Shown in pieces: positions 36,501 through 49,127 of a DNA stretch of 64,000 bases; position 1 is the first letter of the stretch; each line of letters starts with the position of its first letter. Where the stretch lies: assembly GCA_006937955.1 (NCBI GenBank), contig SSNP01000050.1:623579-687578 (forward strand), written 5' to 3'. The position numbers and the translations under genes were made by a program. Origin of the DNA: Pachypanchax playfairii. Its lineage: Eukaryota; Chordata; Actinopteri; Cyprinodontiformes; Aplocheilidae. A model generated the notes under the pieces. It was not told the origin of the DNA. It worked only from the letters and a program-made list of their open reading frames with translations, and made no database searches.

Positions 36501-39500
36501 GTTAAATACGTCCAATTTCTGCAGTTTTTTTTTTTTTTTTAGTTTTATTTTTCTTCTTTTCAGCAGCTCATACAGTTGCTGTCAGAGACTGTTGCACAGG
36601 TTAATGAGCACTATTGTAGTTGTAAGTAAAACACTTGGCGTTTGTTTCGTTTTCCTCCTTCTCAGTTTCCGTGTACGCTGTTGTTCCTCTCCTGATGCTT
36701 CAAGGAGTTGCGAGAGAGAGAGGGAGGGAGAGACTGCACATTGGTTGAAAGGAAAATTTTAAATTATGGCTCTGAACCAAATTTTGAGAGGCATTATGAT
36801 GCCACAGCAAGTTTCGAATGATTTCATTGTATATAAAGTTTATTTTAAGTTCCAGCAGTGTGGGAACAGCAGGCTATTGTAGATGGATGAACACAATATT
36901 TTGTACCGACATTAGTAGATTCAAGATAACAGTATATGTTCAAATGTCTGCGGTAATCCCATGACTTCTCCTGTTCCCCCATCAAATTGACTTTTCTGTT
37001 ACATGTCTGGCTGGAAATTGGAAAGATTGTCATCAAATTTGGCCCAGAATTACTCTCACTGACCTTGGCGATCAGCTGACCTTTCTTTCAGCGCTACCAT
37101 TTGGGACATATTTGGGGGGTCTATTTTTATTTTTATCTTTAGAAAATTTTAAATAAAATACTTAAAATATTTGAAGCCGTGCCAGACTAAGATGCCCAAA
37201 GTGATTGACGTTATAACAGTACAGCACAATTTTAAGCAAAATCTCAAATCCTTCACAATAACTTGCACACAGCAGGACAGCGACCAACACTGATTGCAGA
37301 ATTGATGGAGGAGGCGGACAGAAGGGTGTTACGATGACCTTTCTACAGTTCTGAACTAAAATCCCAAAAAATAAATTCATAAAAAGTCTTACATATCTTA
37401 ACTGCAATCTCAGTTTGCACAATATTGACTGAACAGTAATCGTAGGGATCGTCTGCAGGCCGGAGGTCACAGCTGATAATTTGCAGACTCCCAGGATTAA
37501 TTTAGAAATTGTCATTAAATTCACGGCTTGACAATTTCAGTCTTGCCCTTAAAGAGGCCATTTCATACACATTTTAGGACTTTGTGGTTATTTCTCAAGT
37601 ATTAAACAGTAATATGAAACATTTTATATCTAAAAAATTTCAGGAAACACTGATTAACAGACCTTTCAATCTGTCTGTGTTAAAATTTTAGTGGCTCGTC
37701 AGCAGCTCGTTCATATTCATTGTTCGAATTTGCTGGTCTCTGATTGGCTAACAAACGAGCCTATGAGAGCAAAGAATACTGTTTCCTGCCCCGCTGCGCA
37801 TGGCAACGTCAGACGTCGTGTCTTCCTGTTTGCTACATCTTAGGGTACAGCTTTTTAGCCAGCAGCATGCTAGGCGTGGTTTCAACTGTGGGGGCTGCCT
37901 AAAACTAATGAACGAAGGAGTTGTGAGGAAACAGATACAGGCCGTTCGGACTCGGGTGTTATCACCACCTGCATAGTTTGAGAGATTAAAACTGAAAGAG
38001 AAGTTGTTGACTTGTTTTCACACCCACTATGAAGGTAAGAACACTTGTTGGGCTAAAATATTCAACAGAAACCTCAGAAAAACTGTTTTTAATGAAAGGG
38101 CCTCTTTAAATAAAATAGTCAAAAGCCTTAGCTTGATAAACAGCTTGGGAAATTCAAATACTAGTCTTAAAAAATGATCCAGAGTTAAGGAACTAGTTAT
38201 GAACAAATGATGTTCTGGTACAGACTTACTTTCATGTTCTCCCTAACTGAAAGCTGAGACAGATAAACTAACTCCATTATTTTTATGCTTTTTGTTTTTT
38301 AATTCCCTGTCTGCTCTCTTGCAACACGGCTGCTGCTTGGCGAGAGTCAGTGTGTGCTAGTGAATTGCCTGTGTAACGTGAAACAACTGTGAACCAGCAT
38401 CTGTCTCTGCTTGATTTCTTCGAATGATAAAACTTTGCAATAACATTTCAAAGCCATAAGAAATACTTGGTATGGACTGGATCTCTGTGTAGTTGATGGA
38501 ATGTCAGAAACTCTGCTCGCTGTTTTTTTTCTGGAGCCATGTCAACAGTTTACTAAATTCTTTTACTTTGTAAGGAAGACACATTTTAGGATTGTAGATG
38601 TCTTGTATACTATGATTGTGTTAACAGGATTCAGTTTTCCACACCATGAACATGCGTGGTTGCTGCTCAGGACTTTTTGAGCTGCAATCAGAACAGCTTC
38701 TTTCTTCCCTGCTGTCCCTGTGAGAGCCCGGTTTGTTCATGCCATTATGACTCCAGGCACGCAGTCCTATTTCTTCCTACTTGTGTCCTAAGATGTTATC
38801 TTTTCCCCCGTAGCACATAGCTGAAAGGTTATATTTGTTTATTTCACAAAGATTAAATCTTCTATCATCTGTGGGACAATTTTGTCCATAAACACAGATG
38901 AAGGAAAATAAACTTTTAGATAAATGGCCGTTAGTGTAACATTAATATTTCTGTCATTGCTTGCTGCATTTCATAGACAACCTCCACAGCAGGACGGGCG
39001 CTCTGCGTTATGGTCCATCAGACTTTTGTCTCATGATGTTCACAGTGATTTTATTTTCAATTGGGATGTTCTGACACTTATGATACTTTTTAACCACGAT
39101 GATAATGAGGTTGAATTACATTTCCCCGGACAAACGCAGCGTAACTCAGGTAATCACATGGGTCATCGTGCTTATTTGGAAACAAAAACCTATTTCATTG
39201 AGAGGTTTTATTTTTATAAAGTGTCTTCTGATCTCTGATCTGTATTTCTGTCTTTTGTAAGCTCGTTCAGGAGGTTGGTTCACGTTTCTTGATTCTTGAT
39301 CCTCTACGCTGTGTTCTAGTAAAATCTGCATGGTGTCATTTGGAGGACTCCTGTCCAAAGGAATGACTCAAAGTTCCCTGCATTGAGCTGTTGATGGTAG
39401 TCCTCTCTTCCGTCCTTTGAGAACTTGAGCCTGTATTTGTTCTGCTCGACGGCTTGTTTGACCTTTTGTTTTGCAGCACATGCAACAGTTCTTTATTTGT

Positions 39501-42500
39501 CACCGTCAGTGTCTAGTTTCAGTGACTGTCCAGGTTCTGGGAACTCCCTGAACAGTTCACTTCAGTCTCTATTACAGGAAAAATGTTAAATAAATAATAA
39601 ATATATTCATATATCAGTTGATATAATAATTGATCTGGTCCATGTGGCTTCGAGTTGGGATGTCTGATAGAATTCCAGCACTGTGACCATCAGCTGTCAT
39701 GATTACCAGCTACTTGTCATGTATTTCAGAGAGCACTGAAGCATTTACACAGTTGTGTTCCTCGGGTATCACTGTCCTGTTTGTTTTAGATGATTCCCTA
39801 CTTGAACACAATCTGATTCAGATGACTGAAGTTGAGCAGAAGCCTGTTAATCAGCCATCAACTGAAATCAGGTGTGTTTCAACAGGGAAACGTGCAGGTC
39901 AGTGATGCTCGAGGACTGAAAACACTGTTTTACTTAAATACACACAATGTCTGTAATTCTCTTTAATTACAAGAATCTGCTGCTCATTTGTTCTGATGAG
40001 TCTGTTATTATAAATATCTATTATTAATCTAAACTGTCCAAACTCCGTATTTTTTTCCTAATGAACATAAAATCTCTCTACGCTTCGTTACAAGGGGTTT
40101 TATTTAAAGCAAAGCTTTGTTTTCTTTTTACTTACGTAAAAAAATAATTTTGAAATAAAGCTTGTCTCAAATAAAACTAACCATCCTGCTTTGTTTCTGG
40201 TTCTGTCTTGTCTCAGTCGTATCGTTATTTTTGTGACTCTGCTTGGCTGCACGATGTGCTCTGGGACAGAAATCAAAGGTGTTTCTTCTCCTCATAATCA
40301 ATTAATGGTAACATTTAGTGCCTAAATGTGTCTTTTGTGTTTCCAGTTTTTACCTCTCAATTGTAATTGCTACTTTGTAAAAACTGTAATATAAACATGA
40401 GCTGATGAGATTTTCTTTCTATTTCTATTTCTAAATGTATCCTTCGCCTGAGTCAAACACAAAGGGAAAACAGTTGACAACCAGTTAAAAAAGAAACACA
40501 CAGAAAGCTGCAAACAGCTGTAAGAAGTTTCTACAACCTCTGTGATTTCACTGGTTGTGTCTGGAGACGTTTTCCATCATCAAACCTACCAAAATAAAAG
40601 CATGTAGCTAAGCATCTTCTGGATGTAAAGAAAGCTTCAAAATCACATCATATCATGTAGATGAATGATTAAATAATTTGTCCATATGTGAAACTTTTTG
40701 TAGCACAGACATGTTTGGAAGCAGATCCATGGTTATATTATACAATGATATATTATAGACAATACAATATATATCATATTATACAATCATCAGAATATTT
40801 GCTTTAATCACATTTCAGCGACACAGGAAGCAGATTTATCTGTCGTAGCACAATATTCAGATTTATCCCTCAGAATATTTACCAGTTTAATTCCTTCTCA
40901 CACTGTATTGTTATCAAGCTCTGAAACGTCACGATCAAATCAATTTTTGACACGTTTTCACATGTGTCTTAATTGACTTCAGGAAGGAAGTGGCCTTTTC
41001 TCTCTCTCTCTCTTTGCTCATCAGAAGATGGCAGAGAGATGGATTTGTTGCTGCTGCGCTTGGAAAATGAACAACAACATGAGAGCTGCCTTTTCCCAGG
41101 GCTTTTCTTTTAACAGCTAATAAATAACATCCAATTAGACTGAACTCTCAAAGATCACAAAATCAGTTTGCCATTTCTCCCCAGGATGCAAGCATGTGGT
41201 AATAACCCACTTCTGCTGCAGGAAGACGCAACCCGGGAGAATTCACCACCTAAGAACCTATATTTTTCAAAAGGAGATATAATTACTGAATTATTTATTT
41301 AAACATACAGGAATATGGGTCAGAAAGCAACATTCAAATTCTAAATTTGATTTTAAATTATAATAATTATTTAGGATTTATTATGGTTGTGTTAAATGTA
41401 ATCTTTGTCAAATTGAAGCTCCTGAGCCTTAAAAACAATTATTTGGAGTTGATTTCTGTACACATGAGGGTCTTATAGTCCTTCTGATTCACTGGAAATG
41501 GTTTTGAATATCACATTTCAGTTAATGAGCACTAAAATTGGGTTTGACTGGGACTCTGGAGCTGGTCAGTCATGGTACACAGCAAATTCTACAGGGTTGA
41601 TTTAACTGTACTGGAGTTAAATTCAACACTTTCAAAGTGTCTATATGGGTCCACACCACAAAGTGTTACAACAACACTTTTGAAAGTGTTGGACATTTAA
41701 CACTGAGATAGAGTTTCTTTTAACTCTGTCTGTATTTAAAATGTAACACTTATAAACACTGATCAGTGTTGACTTTTTAACACTTGACCATAGAGTTAAA
41801 AGTTAGCACTAGGTGTTGCCTGTTTAACTCCAGAGAGAGTTAAGCACAACTTTTATAACAGACAACATTGTCACTGATCTTCTACATTTGAGACTGTCTG
41901 ATGAGCACGCTGTAACATAAACATGGGAAGGCCTCTACCACAGAGAGAAGCAGGTGAATGCCCCCTTCACAATTTAAGTTCAGAGAAGCTCAAAGTCTGA
42001 GAACTATTTACAATATTATATAATAGGCAGCCTGTATTAGGTTACCTCAGTCAGGTTTGAGTCACGGTTGCTGAAAGATTTAAAAGACCGACTGATTTTA
42101 ATGATGTAGAAGGGGCCAAATATTGAAAAACTGTTGTGCTGCATGACCGGCTTTATTTTAACTCTCACACAGAGCTTTATGGTGCACAAATTTACAATGA
42201 AATTGCAGATTAAGCCTCCAAGTGCATTTTGGGTAAAACTCAGACCCTGGCATTGGCTCCGCCCCCCGCCCAGCTCTGATGAGCAACTCTGTTCAGAGTT
42301 AATTTGAAATTCAACACTTAACAGAGTTGCTTAAATGTAACTCTCCAAATTAACACCAACTCCTTTGAGAGATTTACTCTCATGGAGTTAAAAAGACTAA
42401 AAAAAGAGTTAAATTAACACTGTATTTTAATACTCAACACTAACACTGGAAATTTAACACTTTTGAACTTTGTAGTCCGGCTTTTTCGTGTAAAGTTAAA

Positions 42501-45500
42501 GTTCAAAATAAAATAAATATTATTTCTCTGGTATTCTTACAGGAGCATGAAAAACATGCTCAACGTTCTCAGTGACACGAATAACTCATTATGTCTAAAA
42601 GGGAACATTGCATTAGATTTAAAGATCGCCTGAGCCCCATATTTGCTGCATGTATATTATTGTCATAATCTGCGTGATAAATGTCAGTAATCACTAAACG
42701 CCTAAGGAGACTAACTAAACCACAGTTTTGACTTTGTTAGTTTCTATTGAGCAGCTAGAACTTTCACAGGAATCAATTGTTATGCAATATAAATGCTGGT
42801 TTGCTCTAGTTTGGCCTCCACAATACTGTGTGTACAGAAGGCAAGGCAGAAGATAAAACACAGCAGTAATAAAATATCTTTGCTATTGCTGTGCTCTGCA
42901 ATTGCTGTTTTCACTGGGTGAAAAAGTAGCACTGGAGCAGCACTTAGAAAGCAATCATGGCACACTGGATTTATGTGCTGAGGGATTCAGAGGCGATGAA
43001 AAGTAGTCCTTCTATTGTTTGCTTAAAATTTATAGACCAGTAATTAGATCAATCTATATACAGGGTAAGCAGGGATATTAGATTGGTTTTATCCTTGCAA
43101 ACATTGTAATCCTGCACATGCCTTGAGCTGATTGCATTCTGCTCATGTTGGACATATCTGTTTTTTTTTGTGTGTTTATTTTGATGAAATATTGCTTAAT
43201 TACTTACCTCAATTGTGTTTATTCTGGACTTTGATTTACCATTGGACATTTGCATTAATCATGAACTGCTATTGGCTTAAAAAACTCAAATCTGGTATAA
43301 CATCAAACCACAAAGGTACAATTTTAATTTCTTGTATATTAATACAAAAAAAAAAAAAGTGGGGATGAGGTATGAAAGTTTGGACAATTGGGTTTTACAA
43401 GTGTCCCCTTTTTTCAATCGTAATTTATTATGAAATTAAGGCTGTGGTCTTAGTGGATGTCTGACTCCTGAGATCAATGTTGCCTGTTAAAAAGAAAACT
43501 GGAGAAAGACAAGTTCTTTTCTCACTGCTGGCTCACTGTAAGAGATAATTAGACAGCCCATTTCCATATAAATATAATGACCCTAGAAGGAAGCATGCTT
43601 GTGTGGGTTCTGTCAATCTGAACAAGCATATTTGTGGAATACTTGATGGAAAAGGTGTGTGTGTCTGTGTGTGTGAGGTTAAGCTTGTATAGGTGGTTTT
43701 GTGAAGGGAGAGCTCCCACATGGAGGTAAAGACCACGGTCAGGGCTGACGGCTTGTCGTGACTTGTCAAACTTCGAGACACATTAAAGAGTCATGATCAT
43801 TCAAATTCATGCTTCAACACTGTCAGTCTTAACTACAATAACCCTCAGAACACATCTAAATTGGGCCCACTTAACATATCCACTTAACATATCCATGATG
43901 GGTAATGGGTCTCTCAAATGCAAGGTGGGATATTTCTTAGAACCACAAAAGCTTTTGTAGTCTGCCATGTGGGGAACTTGATAAGCTTTTGAATTACAAT
44001 AAGACAAAAGAAGCTGAGTAGGTTGGTGGACACCATCGCAGGAATTATAAGGAGATTGGAGACGAGAGAAGGTGGGGATTAAAGCACAAATAAGAACTGT
44101 TCGTAGGTGGCCTTCATTAAAGCCTTAACGAGGTTTCAGAAAGTCAAGTTTCTCATTGTTGTATTCTCCTTTATCCTCAATTTGTCTTAAGTGCAAAACT
44201 TAGATTACCTAATTACCCCGCTCGTCTCTGATCACGTTCCTGTTTCGTTTGAGCGGATTGTAACGCTTGTTGAAAGGTTTGAAATGAATCCGTGTTCACT
44301 GACAGTAAAGCTTAGGATTATTTGCAAAAATGACCTGAAATGCTGTAAATATAGTTTGTTCTGAACCACTTTGAGTGTCTGAGGATGCCAGCAGGATGTC
44401 AGCCTCACGCTGTGTTGTAGTTACTGTTGCTTTCCACTGGTGTATTTCTGCTCTGATCAAATGGACTTTCTCTCCAGTCTCTGTGTCTCTCTCTCCCCCC
44501 CCCACTCACTTTGTGCTTTTGCTTTGACATTTCGAAGAGCACCATTAGTTTTATAATGAGTTTTTGTATGGCTACAGAAAATCTGTGCCATTATGACACT
44601 TATCATCAAATACGGCATCATCAAAGGCTCTTCCTATTGTTGTTAAAAAGAAAGGTCTGATCACACGGTGCGCTGCAAATCTCTTTTGACAATGTCCAGC
44701 CCGATTTTTTTCACATGTATTTTGAAATGTACACATAATAAAGCCTTTCCAAACTGCTTATGTGTTACTGTGTAATTCCTTTTGTTGGTACTGCACACCA
44801 ATTACCTGCATCTACTGACAGCGTCCCGAAATGCTTGAAAATGTCACAAGTTCTCCACAAGCACTCGTTGCCCTCAGTCGCAGGTTTTTTTTTTTCCTGT
44901 ATGTTTAACCTTCTCGTGTGTTTTCCTTCTCTTTTCTTTTTCTTCTTTTAATCCTCTACCTTTTTTCCCTCCTTTTTCTCCTGCCTCAGTTTTTTTTTTC
45001 TCAGGCATCAGCACTTCAATTTGATCCCAATTTGTTTTTTTATGTTCTCATATAACCAAAGTAATGGGCGGGCTCGTTAAAAACATATTTGCCTTTGCGA
45101 CTTTATTTTCCGCTGTGATTTTTCATGCGCAGATGCAGGTTTGTGGATGGAGTGGAGGGGGGGGGGGGGTTGACGGGGNNNNNNNNNNGGGGGGGGGGGG
45201 GGGGGGGGGTTGACGGGGTGAGCGTGCATGTGTTTGCAAGAGCACGAGGTAGAAAGTAGGGGGAAAAAAGAAATGACTTCAGAGGTGAATGATTTAGGCT
45301 GTCATCAATCCATTGAATGACTTGTGAAATGTTAGGGTGGGCTTAACAACTGCTCAGATCAGACTGGTGCTGTCACACTGAAATGAAATGGAGATAACAG
45401 TGCTTCAAACCTGATATGACAGAGTAGTCAGAAAATACTCATTTAGCTTATACACATATATACACACACACACACACACGTTAGGAGGCCAGTGGTGGAA

Positions 45501-48500
45501 TTTCAAGACGCCTATAGAGGGCACTATTCCACTGAGAATCACACTGATTAACAAGCTTCCAATCAATTCACTATCATACAGTGTCAGTGAACTTCAGACC
45601 AGATTTGCAGATGTGATTTTTAAAGAGTATATGTTCTCTCGGTGGGATATGTTCATCTCTTTGTGAAGAGTAATTGACTGGGACATTGTAGATGTTGCTG
45701 CTCTTACATGAGCACTTTTACTGATCTTGGTTCTGCAGGAAAAAAAAAAACAGACATAGTTGGAAAAAAAACCCCTAATGAAGTCTGTTAATTTGCTGCT
45801 ATCAGAATGAAAGTCTCCGACTAATTATGGCCCAGGGTCATCTAGTCTTGATCACAGGGAGAGGTGGCCCTGCATGGTTCACTTTGATTAGCTGACTCAC
45901 AACACAGCTCCTTCACTTCATTACTCTGATCTCCCTCTCTGTTTCACACTCGCTGGTGCTAGCACACCCCCGGTGGGGAAAGAAACTCCATGTGCAAACT
46001 GACAATTCAAGCTGTTCTCTGACTGCTGTGCAGCAGGCTGAACTGTGTGCATTGATAAGGCCGAGAGAAAACCTTAGGGTAGGTATGTACGGTTAAAGCT
46101 ACAAGTGGACGTCTGTCTGACGTCTCTTGTGCTTTCTTGTTCTTCCTGTCAAGCTGACGGAAGTTCAGGACTTAGTGGAATCCGAACCATAAAGCAAGTC
46201 AACAGTCAAATTGTGCAGCCTGTTTGACTATTCTTCCCCAGTCTGCTGACTGGTAGAGCTGACAGATGTATCGGAGTGGTGGATTTGTTCACTTGCTGCA
46301 GACAGCCCCCCCTCCTGTGCATCTGATGCCTCATACTGGATTTTGCTTCAGGCAGTCGTGTGTGTTATAATAAATAAATATATGTGTAATTTTGCTCATG
46401 TTGTGGGACCTAGATTTGCTTATAGTCTTATTAAGATGAAGTTTCATCCTTTTTGCAGCACCGTAACAGTGATATTTTATTTTTTAAGGATATGTGACTT
46501 TGAGTTATAATAAGACTTAGTCAAGTTTTAATTTACGGTTGGATATCAATATATAATGTCCTTTGAAGTCAGTAGATAACTGCCTGATTATGTGTTGTTT
46601 GTAGATCCAGTTGTGAGGCCTCCTAAATTAACCCTGTTACAGAGCGCCCTTAATAGCAATGATTTAAACTTCACCTGCATGACTGCCTTGATTGGTTATT
46701 AGAAACACAGTGATTTAATTACCCTTCGAAAACTGCTGCCGTCTCAACCTTCCCCTTTCTGTGCACTTATCAGCTTTTTGATAGAGACAATGGTTCAACT
46801 ATATCATGCTTCATATCATATGGACTCATCAAAACCGCAGGGAGTAAGACTCACAAATACTGGATAATTCCGCCGATGTAGTTTGAACTGTTTAAAAATC
46901 TTGAAATCCGTGATGCAACATTTAGCTGGTCGGTTTGGGATCCGGAGTCATTCTCCAGAACCCGACTTAATCTGTTCTTGTTTCTTAACAATCGAGTCAG
47001 CGCCTCTTTATTTTCGTGAGGAATCACTGTCTACAACGTGCTACATATGAGGATTAGATTTGGTATTTGATCAACAGTTAAATTGATTGAACATTTTAAT
47101 CAACGCTTAATTATGAACTTGCTTTTAACCATGTGCACAGGAGAGCTTAACCTCTTAACAGCCAATGTTTCACATTCGACACCTTTATGTCTGAGTTTCT
47201 GAGAGTGTTAATTCTTTAACAGAATTAATACTTTCCTCAAAAACCTGTGATGTCAGATTCTGTGTAGATCATCATCCCTCTGGTGGACTTTCAAAGCACC
47301 ACAGGTAGCAAGTGGCAATTTTATTATTGTTATAAGCCTTTAATAAAAAATACAGTGTATAATATTCTATTGTTTGACAGTTAATAGTTCAATTTTGAAA
47401 AATTATACTTCAAGAAAAAAACTATTTTGTAAACATAGTTTACCTCATTTTATTGAATTATTTTACTTTTTCACTTGGGCCATTTTTTCCCATTGGAAAT
47501 TAAATTTTCACATTTAATGGTTCATTCTGTAACCTGGCTGGATAAAATAACTGTTATTGTCATTGGAACCCCCCGCCCCCATTTCCATCTACATTACTTT
47601 AAAGCATTTACAAATCTAAATATCATTTTTCTTTTTTACTAAAATGTGCTATGTGTGACTGCTCACAAAAGCTGTGTTCAAATCAAAGATTTATGTCACT
47701 GTCAGTTGGTGGTGGCAAGTAAAAATACATATGATATATTTAAAAGCATGTTTATTATATTTTTATTCTGAGGCTGGAGCTGGTACAGTTCTGCTACTTT
47801 GACAGTTAAAGGGTTAAATAGATACTCATCTCCTGCTTACAACAGTGAAAAATACTGTCAAAGAAAATTCTCAAGCAAACCACAAGTTAAAATGGTAAAA
47901 GCACCTTGTTTGTAGAAGGCTCAAAGGTTTGCTGACTCTCAGCTGGAATTGAACGTATAGATGACTTGTTAGATCCATGTTTCCTTCATCACATTGACTT
48001 TATATCTGTGCAGATAAATGTGTAGATAGAAAAACATGTAAGAATTTACACAGATTCTACTTTTATAACAAAATAAAAAGGACTCTTTCCACGTTGCTCT
48101 AGTACACATCTAAATCCAAAGTAAAATGACACATAACTGTAATAAAGATGAATATGTGAAGACCAGCTTGTGTTCATGCGTTGAGACATTTTCATGTCTG
48201 TCCTGTTTGTTTGATTCTGATCTTTAAATATTAGAAGGTTTTTAGATAAAGACGTTTCACCAGCTGATTAATAGCAGGAAACTGAACAAATAATTTAAAA
48301 TGGCTTTAGATTTAAGCCAAAGATTATAACACAGGATGTGGACAGACCATGTCATGATTTCTGAAGTGATTAGCTGCCACTTTATTACAAAAGATTGATT
48401 TGATAATGTAATGTGACATTTAAGTAGCCTTTTGTATGCTGTACAAGCTATTTCTACTTCATTTAATAATTACAGTCATTAAGTAGGTTTTGTACACACA

Positions 48501-49052
48501 TTACTTTGTGCTTATTTCTGTGTGTCCTACAGGATTGTTCACAAAAGCTTTAAAAATTTGAATACGAAGTTTGACAAAAGCAAAGTCTGCATTAAATATC
48601 TGATTTAGTTTTATTAAAAGATTAGAAAAATGTACTTTTCTGTGGCTCTTATTCTCAAAATCAGGATCCGTACATTACATCTTTACATTAACTCTCAACT
48701 AACATCCAATCTGCTGCCTGCGTTTGGTTTTTTAATCCAGTTATAATCTGCGTTTAAGCCCATCGAAATGCACCGAATAAACCAAAAATAATGGATGACG
48801 TTAAACAGCGATCATTTACTTCTGCATACATTGTATTTACCAAGCTGGAGAGGGATTCTTCTGCAGAGGAAGCGCAAATTTCTGAGATAGTTTCTGTATT
48901 TTCATTCATCCATATGAAATCTGAGACAAGGCAGAGAAACCTCAAGGCTAAAACAACTGTACAAATCTCCTTTTTTTCCAGTTTGGTTTAAATACCTCAA
49001 CTCCTCTGACTTTTGTGTAAGTCACTAAGTATATGGTATACTCTAATTTGAT

Positions 49053-49127
<75 letters not shown>

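Noticed and set aside
38924..39238. 104-aa plus-strand frame in intron 17 with a hydrophobic start
   Set aside because: It has no recognisable domain, no splice or promoter context, and a composition like the surrounding intron. It is most likely chance.
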